Shown here piece by piece: positions 58,021-64,000 of a stretch of DNA of 64,000 bases; the first letter of the stretch is position 1; each line of letters starts with the position of its first letter. The notes under the pieces were generated by a model. It did not search any database. It was not told the origin of the DNA and was given only the letters and a program-made list of their open reading frames with translations. The translations under genes were made by a program, and so were the position numbers. This DNA is from Vibrio pacinii DSM 19139 (GTDB lineage Bacteria; Pseudomonadota; Gammaproteobacteria; Enterobacterales; Vibrionaceae), in the NCBI RefSeq assembly GCF_000711795.1, contig NZ_JONH01000016.1:1-64000 (forward strand), in the 5' to 3' direction.

Positions 58021-58491
58021 ATGCTCGTATCACCTACGAACGTAAGTGTTCCACTCATCGCCCCATCGGTTAATGTGCAAACGGAGCAAGCCGCCAGGGA
58101 CAATAAAGTCCGTGAGCCAATTGCCCCAACGCTTGCATTGACCAAGAGTAACGCAGAACGGAAAGTGACTGCAGATGAAAAACGGCGCAAACAATCATCA
58201 TGGGATCCCTCAGAGCACCCAAGCTATGAGACCGATCAAAGTGGTGACGCGATCTCCGTTTCTCAGGAAGAGCCTCAAGAGACACTCGATAGGCTATTTC
58301 AATTGTTGGCACTCGATAGTTATAGCGAACATCAAGGTAAAGGCTACGCCATGCGTTTTCGCTTGCCGAGACGCATAATCGATGCGGCGATAACAGAAGG
58401 AACCATGGAGAAAAGACGCACTGTGATTAAATTTCATTACGGTGATGCCGTTGCACCCAACACTCCTTCTGATGTCATTGCGGTGTTGTAG
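58021..58491 (+). CDS. Hypothetical protein
   Basis: A 156-residue protein I do not recognise. The first two thirds are polar and low in order (rich in Ser, Glu, Lys and Pro). The last 65 residues look folded (LDRLFQLLALDSYSEHQGKGYAMRFRLPRRIIDAA). It has no signal peptide or membrane helix. It stands alone between bioH and the convergent tex gene, with GAGGAG before the ATG and a terminator behind, so it is probably a real gene. Confidence 0.7.
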   Translation: MLVSPTNVSVPLIAPSVNVQTEQAARDNKVREPIAPTLALTKSNAERKVTADEKRRKQSSWDPSEHPSYETDQSGDAISVSQEEPQETLDRLFQLLALDSYSEHQGKGYAMRFRLPRRIIDAAITEGTMEKRRTVIKFHYGDAVAPNTPSDVIAVL

Positions 58492-58530
58492 TCCTCATCG
58501 AGTTTATCATTGATGAGGTAATGCCCAAAA

Positions 58531-58564
58531 AAATCCCCGTTAGTATCACTACTCACGGGGATTT
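58531..58564. terminator. Bidirectional intrinsic terminator
   Basis: The stem AAATCCCCGT/ACGGGGATTT lies between the convergent hypothetical gene and tex. There are T-rich tails on both strands. Confidence 0.9.
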
Positions 58565-58598
58565 ACTTTTGTTTTGATAAGTTTAACGCTTATCAGTC

Positions 58599-60917
58599 TT
58601 AGCGCTTGGCCTTTGCAAACGCCTGGGCGAAGGCGCCGCCCATAGCACTGTCTTGCGACTCTTCGCGGCGGCGTTGTCCGCCTTGAGCTTGACGCGGCTG
58701 ACTGCGCGGCGCACTCGAACGCTGAGCGCGGTTATCTTGTCCGGGTTCATCATTAAGGCGCATCGACAAACCAATGCGCTTACGTTGGACATCAATTTCC
58801 ATCACTTTGACTTTAACAATATCACCAGCCTTGACCACTTCGCGCGGATCAGAGACATAACGGTCAGTGAGCGCAGAGATATGCACTAAGCCATCTTGGT
58901 GCACGCCAATGTCAACAAAGGCGCCAAAGTTCGCCACATTCGACACCACACCTTCAAGAATCATTCCCGGCTCTAGATCTGAGACCGAATTGACGCCATC
59001 AGAGAACGTGGCGGTCTTAAACTCAGGACGTGGGTCACGGCCTGGTTTATCCAACTCCTTGATAATATCGCTCACCGTCGGCACACCGAAGTTCTCATCG
59101 GTGTAATCGATAGCATGCAAACCACGCAAGAAAGTGGTATCACCAATCAAGGCTTGAATCGGTTTTTGATTCTTGGCGGCGATCGCTTTTACTACTGGAT
59201 AGGCTTCTGGGTGCACGGAAGAGGCATCAAGCGGGTTTTTACCATCCATAATGCGTAAGAATCCAGCACACTGCTCAAACGCTTTTGGCCCAAGCCGCGC
59301 GACTTTCTTCAGCGTAGTACGGCTTTCAAAACGGCCATTGGCATCACGATAGTCAACGACATTCTGCGCAATCGTGCTTGATAAGCCAGCCACACGCATC
59401 AGCAATGCGGGTGAGGCAGTGTTGACATCGACACCGACCGCGTTAACACAATCTTCAACCACCGCATCGAGACGTTTGGCGAGCATTGACTGGCTCACAT
59501 CGTGCTGATATTGGCCGACACCAATCGACTTAGGGTCGATTTTCACTAGCTCAGCCAGAGGGTCTTGCAGTCGGCGCGCAATCGACACGGCGCCGCGTAA
59601 AGAGACATCCAGATTCGGAAACTCGTTGGCCGCCAGTTCAGACGCTGAATAGACCGACGCCCCAGCCTCGCTCACCATGATTTTTTGCACTTTTAGGTTG
59701 CCACGCTGAATAACATCCGCGACAAAACTATCGGTTTCGCGTGAAGCGGTGCCATTACCAATCGCAATCAAGTCAACATTGTGCTGACGCACCAGTGCAT
59801 CGACCACTTGCGCTGACTGATCGTACTGCTTTTGCGGTGGGTGCGGATAAATCGTTTCGGTCGCGAGCACTTTACCCGTTGAGTCAACCACCGCAATTTT
59901 TGAACCAGTGCGCAACCCAGGATCAAGACCCAGCGTTGCACGCGGACCCGCTGGCGCGGCCATCAACAAATCTTTTAGGTTGGTGGCAAACACGTCGATC
60001 GCTTCAATCTCAGCGCGCTCTTTCATCGCCGCCATCAGCTCGGTTTCCATGTGCATCGACACCTTGATGCGCCACGCCCAACTGATCACTTGCTTGCGCC
60101 AACCATCAGCCGGGGCACTGCTCAAAGAGACGCCGTAGTGATCGCTAATGATACTTTCGCAATGCGACTGACGTACCCCCTCTTCTTGGCTTGGGTCAGC
60201 ATTCATCGCTAACGTTAAGAAGCCTTCATTGCGGCCTCGCAGCATGGCTAAAGCGCGGTGCGATGGCACTTTGCTTAATGCTTCGTTATGCTCGAAATAA
60301 TCTTTGAATTTCTCGCCTTGTTGTTCTTTCCCCGCCACCACTCGCGATACAAGCTCGGCGTGACGATTTAGATAGGACCGAATTTTTTCTAGCAAGTTAG
60401 CATCTTCAGCAATGCGCTCCATGAGGATAGCTCGCGCACCATCTAAGGCGGCCTTACTGTCGGCAATGCCCTTGTCACTATTAATATACTGCTTCGCTTC
60501 GATTTCCGGGTCAGTCTGAGGGTGATTCCACAAGGTATCGGCCAAAGGCTCTAGCCCGGCTTCAATGGCAATCTGGCCTTTCGTTCGGCGTTTAGGTTTG
60601 TAGGGTAAATACAGATCTTCAAGTCGGGTTTTACTGTCAGCTTGATGGATTTCAGCTTCAAGCTCCGAGCTCAATTTACCTTGGTCTCGAATCGATTTAA
60701 GGATGGTTTGGCGGCGATCATCAAGCTCTCGCAAGTAAGATAAGCGGCTATCTAAATTACGCAGCTGTGTATCGTCTAGGCCTCCTGTCACCTCTTTGCG
60801 GTAACGGGCAATAAACGGAACGGTATTACCATCATCAATCAGGTTGACTGCGGCGGTGACTTGCTCAGGGCGAACATTGAGTTCCTGAGCAATCAATTTA
60901 CAGATAGCTTGGCTCAT
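58599..60917 (-). CDS. tex: Transcription accessory protein Tex
   Basis: Tex (YhgF) is an RNA-binding protein of unclear role in transcription. Order of domains: N-terminal HTH-like region, YqgF/RNase H-like domain ([18 protein letters not shown]), helix-hairpin-helix repeats ([23 protein letters not shown]) and a C-terminal S1 RNA-binding domain ([31 protein letters not shown]). The tail is rich in Arg, Gln and Ser. It is full length at 772 residues. Confidence 0.96.
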   Translation of the reverse strand: MSQAICKLIAQELNVRPEQVTAAVNLIDDGNTVPFIARYRKEVTGGLDDTQLRNLDSRLSYLRELDDRRQTILKSIRDQGKLSSELEAEIHQADSKTRLEDLYLPYKPKRRTKGQIAIEAGLEPLADTLWNHPQTDPEIEAKQYINSDKGIADSKAALDGARAILMERIAEDANLLEKIRSYLNRHAELVSRVVAGKEQQGEKFKDYFEHNEALSKVPSHRALAMLRGRNEGFLTLAMNADPSQEEGVRQSHCESIISDHYGVSLSSAPADGWRKQVISWAWRIKVSMHMETELMAAMKERAEIEAIDVFATNLKDLLMAAPAGPRATLGLDPGLRTGSKIAVVDSTGKVLATETIYPHPPQKQYDQSAQVVDALVRQHNVDLIAIGNGTASRETDSFVADVIQRGNLKVQKIMVSEAGASVYSASELAANEFPNLDVSLRGAVSIARRLQDPLAELVKIDPKSIGVGQYQHDVSQSMLAKRLDAVVEDCVNAVGVDVNTASPALLMRVAGLSSTIAQNVVDYRDANGRFESRTTLKKVARLGPKAFEQCAGFLRIMDGKNPLDASSVHPEAYPVVKAIAAKNQKPIQALIGDTTFLRGLHAIDYTDENFGVPTVSDIIKELDKPGRDPRPEFKTATFSDGVNSVSDLEPGMILEGVVSNVANFGAFVDIGVHQDGLVHISALTDRYVSDPREVVKAGDIVKVKVMEIDVQRKRIGLSMRLNDEPGQDNRAQRSSAPRSQPRQAQGGQRRREESQDSAMGGAFAQAFAKAKR

Positions 60918-61155
60918 CCGTTGAATCTCTTTTTTGAATTAAACATTTAATTGCGGCTATTGGTTATATTGGGGTCTTGAGACAAAAAGCCAACATTTTT
61001 AGCCCTCACTAGCAAGCTTGCACCATTGTTTGGCCAATAGATTGGCAATTGTGTGATTATTGTGTCAAAACTAGAGATAGACAAGAACCTAAAATCTAAG
61101 CAAATAACTAATGTAGTATAACTACTTCACTCGCTAATGCGTCTATGGAACCGCT

Positions 61156-63054
61156 ATGAAAAAACTGTTACTGGCTCTCTCTCTGCTGTCTTGTTCTGTC
61201 CTCTCTGGCTTGGCATTCGCCGACAGCAACTTACAAAACACGACCATTAATGCAACAACGTATGCGCCCATTTACGCCCTCGACGATAAACCCGTACTGG
61301 GCCGAGTGGAAAATGTTTACCTCAATAGCATCGAACCACTGCAACACATTCCCTTTGCAGGAAAAATTGATACCGGTGCCGATACAACGTCAATTCATGC
61401 CAGCAATATTCATGTCACCAGTAGCCATCCAGAATTCAAAGACTTGCAAGATAATGCATTAATGCAAGCTTTGATCAATACCCCGGAAATTGATGATGTG
61501 GCCTATGATGACTGGAATGCTGAGCTTTTTGCACCTTATCAAGTCACCGTCAGTTTTGAGCTAGAAAACCCTTACAATAATGAGATGGTTAGTGTTAATT
61601 CACCGTTGACACGTGTTGGGGTGATCCGCAGTCGCACCAGTAAAAAGCCCATCGTACGCCCAACAGTGACGTTGCCAATGACCATTGCCGACACCACAGT
61701 GATGACAGAGGTGAACTTAACCGATCGTAGTCAATTTTCTGCCCCGGTGTTAATTGGCAAAACCTTCTTAAAAGATAATGCTTGGGTTTTTGCTGGCTAC
61801 GACTATCTACAACAACAAAAACAAGCCCAATTAATCGGTAGAAAAGAGCAGGTCAACATTGGCGGCATCAGCCAAAACATCTCCTACTCTATGAGCAATA
61901 ACTACACTTCGCTGCACGCAACCAATATCAAGGTCGATAGCAAAACACAGCAAGTCAGCTTTGAGATCAGCGACTCTGACGGCAATACGACTGCATTGAC
62001 TCGACCACTAGAAAGAATGATTAAAGTTGCAGGTCAGCAGCGCCCAATGGTGTATGTCCCGGTCACCATATACAACCAAAAACGCCACTACTGGCTAGTA
62101 TATTTGAGCGATCGTAGTCAGTTTCACAGTCAAATTCGCCTTGGCCAAGAGACGCTCAACCAACACTTTATGATCGATCCGAGCGCCACAGGCTTACTCT
62201 CTACCTCAGGTAAAACCTTTGACTCAAAATCGAAAGCACTGCAAGTCTCGGGGCAAGAAACTCTTAGCTTAGACGGTATCACGCTCAACGCCGAGCCATC
62301 GCTGGTAGTAAAAACACCGCTATTAAAAGTACCGAGTTTTGAAATCTATCAAGATCGCGGTAAAGATTGGGTCACCTATTATCTCTCTACCGCTGATGGC
62401 GATGCCAAACAGTTCTCAAAGCCGATCAACAAAAAGCTCAAAGTGGGTGACTCTATCCGCCCAGTGGTTTTTGGCACCTTTATTCTTCACGGTCAAGAGA
62501 TTGAACTTGCCTACGCGATTGATGTGCTTGATGAGAATGAGGACAATGAATACTTCGTCATTGGTCAGAAGATGTCGAATCAAGGGGTGTTGATTAACAC
62601 TCGCAGCGATAACTTACTCGACGGCTATCCTCTATTTAAAGCCGGTTATATTGAAGTAGCGCAAATCGATCAGCTTAGCTTCCCGGTCAAACTCGATACC
62701 GGTGCTGACATTAGCTCTATCAATGCACAAAATATTCGACGCTTCAAACAAGCGGGACAGCAAATGGTCAGCTTTGATTATCAAAATGACTTAGGTATGG
62801 AGCAGAGTTTCACCCTACCGGTGGTGGATAACATGACAGTGACCGCCAAAGCAGGTGAGAAAGCCACCGTAAGACCCGTGGTAGAAATGTTCGTTAAACT
62901 CGGCACACTAGAGAAAAAGGTTCGGGTCAACTTACAAGATCGCAGCCGATTCCATTACAGTATGATTTTAGGTAAGAACTTCTTGAAATATGGCGCGGTG
63001 GTATCAAGTGATGAAGACTATATTCTGACCCAAAAACCCGCTTCAGAGCAATAA
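61156..63054 (+). CDS. Secreted protein of four tandem retropepsin-like (RimB/PF05618-type) units
   Basis: A 632-residue protein with a clear signal peptide (MKKLLLALSLLSCSVLSGLAFA), so it should be periplasmic or exported. It has four repeats of the putative ATP-dependent zinc protease/retropepsin-like family. Unit 1 has IDTGADTTSIHASNI (71-85) and unit 4 has LDTGADISSINAQNI (513-527), each with the aspartic-protease Asp-Thr-Gly motif. Units 2 (about 230-345) and 3 (about 370-480) have lost the DTGAD motif. The NLTDRSQF-IGKTFLK type ending recurs in units 1, 2 and 4. Substrate unknown. Confidence 0.8.
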   Translation: MKKLLLALSLLSCSVLSGLAFADSNLQNTTINATTYAPIYALDDKPVLGRVENVYLNSIEPLQHIPFAGKIDTGADTTSIHASNIHVTSSHPEFKDLQDNALMQALINTPEIDDVAYDDWNAELFAPYQVTVSFELENPYNNEMVSVNSPLTRVGVIRSRTSKKPIVRPTVTLPMTIADTTVMTEVNLTDRSQFSAPVLIGKTFLKDNAWVFAGYDYLQQQKQAQLIGRKEQVNIGGISQNISYSMSNNYTSLHATNIKVDSKTQQVSFEISDSDGNTTALTRPLERMIKVAGQQRPMVYVPVTIYNQKRHYWLVYLSDRSQFHSQIRLGQETLNQHFMIDPSATGLLSTSGKTFDSKSKALQVSGQETLSLDGITLNAEPSLVVKTPLLKVPSFEIYQDRGKDWVTYYLSTADGDAKQFSKPINKKLKVGDSIRPVVFGTFILHGQEIELAYAIDVLDENEDNEYFVIGQKMSNQGVLINTRSDNLLDGYPLFKAGYIEVAQIDQLSFPVKLDTGADISSINAQNIRRFKQAGQQMVSFDYQNDLGMEQSFTLPVVDNMTVTAKAGEKATVRPVVEMFVKLGTLEKKVRVNLQDRSRFHYSMILGKNFLKYGAVVSSDEDYILTQKPASEQ

Positions 63055-63100
63055 TCTTCTTCAGAACAATAACCTTCTTCAGAGCCATAACTCTCTTCTA
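63041..63100 (+). repeat. 18-bp tandem repeat across the 3' end of the retropepsin gene
   Basis: The segment CTTCAGAGCAATAATCT recurs with a period of 18 bp starting at 63041, 63059, 63077 and in part 63095. The first copy contains the stop codon. The later copies keep an in-frame TAA. Confidence 0.75.
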
Positions 63101-63112
63101 GCACAATCACAC

Positions 63113-63137
63113 AACATCCCGCCTTGAGCGGGATGTT
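63113..63137. terminator. Bidirectional terminator between the retropepsin gene and greB
   Basis: The stem AACATCCCGC/GCGGGATGTT with a 5-base loop CTTGA lies between convergent genes, 13 bp beyond the greB stop. Confidence 0.8.
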
Positions 63138-63149
63138 TGATTATGGTGG

Positions 63150-63629
63150 TTAATCAGCGTGATAACGGATGCTATTCACAAACCACTCTTTTTCACCTTG
63201 TGGTGTTTTGACGACAAATTCATCGTCGACCTGTTTTTTTAATAGCGCGCGGGCCATTGGTGAGTCTATCGAGATATACCCTTTAGCATCACCGTAAATC
63301 TCATCAGGACCGACAATACGAAACACCTTCACTTCGCCCGCTTCGTTTTCGATCTCGACCCAGGCACCAAAGAAAACTTTGCCTTCTTGCTGCGCCGAGT
63401 AATCGACGACTTTAACTTGCTCTAAGCGTTTGCGTAAATAGCGCACCCGACGGTCGATCTCACGGAGACGCTTCTTGTTATATTGATAATCTGCGTTTTC
63501 ACTTCGATCGCCAAGACTCGCCGCCCAAGTCACTTTTTTGGTCACTTCAGGGCGCTCTTCTTTCCAGAGAAAGTCGAGCTCTTTTTTAAGTCGATCAAAG
63601 CCTTCGCGTGTTATTAGGTTCGTTTTCAT
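63150..63629 (-). CDS. greB: Transcription elongation factor GreB
   Basis: GreB rescues backtracked RNA polymerase by stimulating transcript cleavage. The start at ATG 63629 gives 159 residues (MKTNLITREGFDRLKKELDFLW), matching E. coli; the frame back to 63662 is not used. The N-terminal coiled coil has the acidic tip SLGDRSENADYQYNKKR, and the C-terminal FKBP-like domain has VRFRIVGPDEI-type sequence. It is divergent from ompR, as in enterobacteria. Confidence 0.96.
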   Translation of the reverse strand: MKTNLITREGFDRLKKELDFLWKEERPEVTKKVTWAASLGDRSENADYQYNKKRLREIDRRVRYLRKRLEQVKVVDYSAQQEGKVFFGAWVEIENEAGEVKVFRIVGPDEIYGDAKGYISIDSPMARALLKKQVDDEFVVKTPQGEKEWFVNSIRYHAD

Positions 63630-63797
63630 AATTCTGACGAGTTTAAATTGCAGTTGCGACATACATTAGCTAAAAAAGAAATAAACGTTAACAATTCTTT
63701 GCGCCAATTGCGCCCGAACAGTGTTACATTTTACACTGTGCAATTGGATCTGGTATCCGAGTCTCGCGCAAGCTGATTGAATAGGTGGACCTACTAC

Positions 63798-64000
63798 ATG
63801 CAAGAAAATCACAAGATATTAGTTGTCGATGATGACGCACGACTTCGTGCTCTATTGGAACGTTACTTATCGGAACAAGGCTTCCAAGTTCGTAGCGTTG
63901 CGAACAGCGAACAAATGGACCGTCTACTCACGCGCGAAACTTTCCATTTAATGGTGCTCGATCTGATGCTGCCTGGTGAAGATGGCTTGTCTATATGCCG
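63798..64000 (+). CDS. ompR: Response regulator OmpR, 3' end cut by window edge
   Basis: The first 67 residues of OmpR: MQENHKILVVDDDARLRALLERYL with the acidic pocket, then LMVLDLMLPGEDGLS containing the phosphorylation Asp. The winged-helix DNA-binding domain and envZ would lie to the right of the window. The ATG at 63798 is preceded by a GGTGG motif. It controls porins in response to osmolarity. Confidence 0.93.
   Translation, partial: MQENHKILVVDDDARLRALLERYLSEQGFQVRSVANSEQMDRLLTRETFHLMVLDLMLPGEDGLSIC

Overview
The window is chromosomal DNA of a gammaproteobacterium, almost certainly a Vibrio or a close Vibrionaceae relative. The evidence is the gene order (hldD - LPS-core genes - coaD - mutM - rpmG/rpmB - radC - coaBC - slmA - lpxL - lpxM/lpxN - pyrE - rph - yicC, then gmk - rpoZ - spoT - trmH - recG, then cysQ/nudE/nfuA/comF-bioH/tex/greB-ompR) together with Vibrio-like protein sequences. 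No rRNA, tRNA or CRISPR was seen.

Region 1 (1-19766) is accessory: a surface-polysaccharide locus ending at hldD. It starts with the 3' part of an IS3-family element and about 550 bp of non-coding sequence. Then 16 genes lie on the minus strand in one apparent transcription unit, read from 19766 down to 1106: cysD, an SLC13-type permease, cysC, a DHH phosphoesterase, cysN, rfbBADC (dTDP-L-rhamnose), a TviB-type UDP-HexNAc dehydrogenase, a Wzm/Wzt-type ABC exporter, two glycosyltransferases, a glycosyltransferase-sulfotransferase fusion and a separate sulfotransferase. My reading, which is inference, is a self-contained sulfated-polysaccharide system: sulfate import, PAPS synthesis (CysDN, CysC), possible PAP recycling (DHH protein), sugar donors, assembly, sulfation and ABC-dependent export. 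The distal half (about 1.1-10.6 kb) is visibly more AT-rich than the cys/rfb half. Several proteins there have unusual domain combinations, including an exporter ATPase with a 370-residue tail resembling polysaccharide pyruvyltransferases.

Region 2 (20-35.5 kb) is the LPS inner/outer-core cluster: hldD, an O-antigen ligase, a GT2, a GT4-deacetylase fusion, waaF, a GT32, waaA, a WecD/WecE-like pair predicted to make dTDP-Fuc4NAc from the RfbB product, an unassigned protein, another GT2, kdkA, an OpsX-type heptosyltransferase, a WaaE/LgtF-type GT2 and a third GT9 enzyme.

Region 3 (35.6-64 kb) is conserved housekeeping DNA: CoA synthesis, DNA repair, ribosomal proteins L28/L33, nucleoid occlusion, lipid A acylation, nucleotide metabolism, the stringent response, RecG, Fe-S assembly, biotin synthesis and transcription factors. 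Three points stand out. A purine (guanine-type) riboswitch and PurR-like operators lie before an NCS2 purine permease that is divergent from gmk. A palindromic intergenic repeat recurs three times. A secreted protein is built from four tandem retropepsin-like units. The window ends inside ompR.
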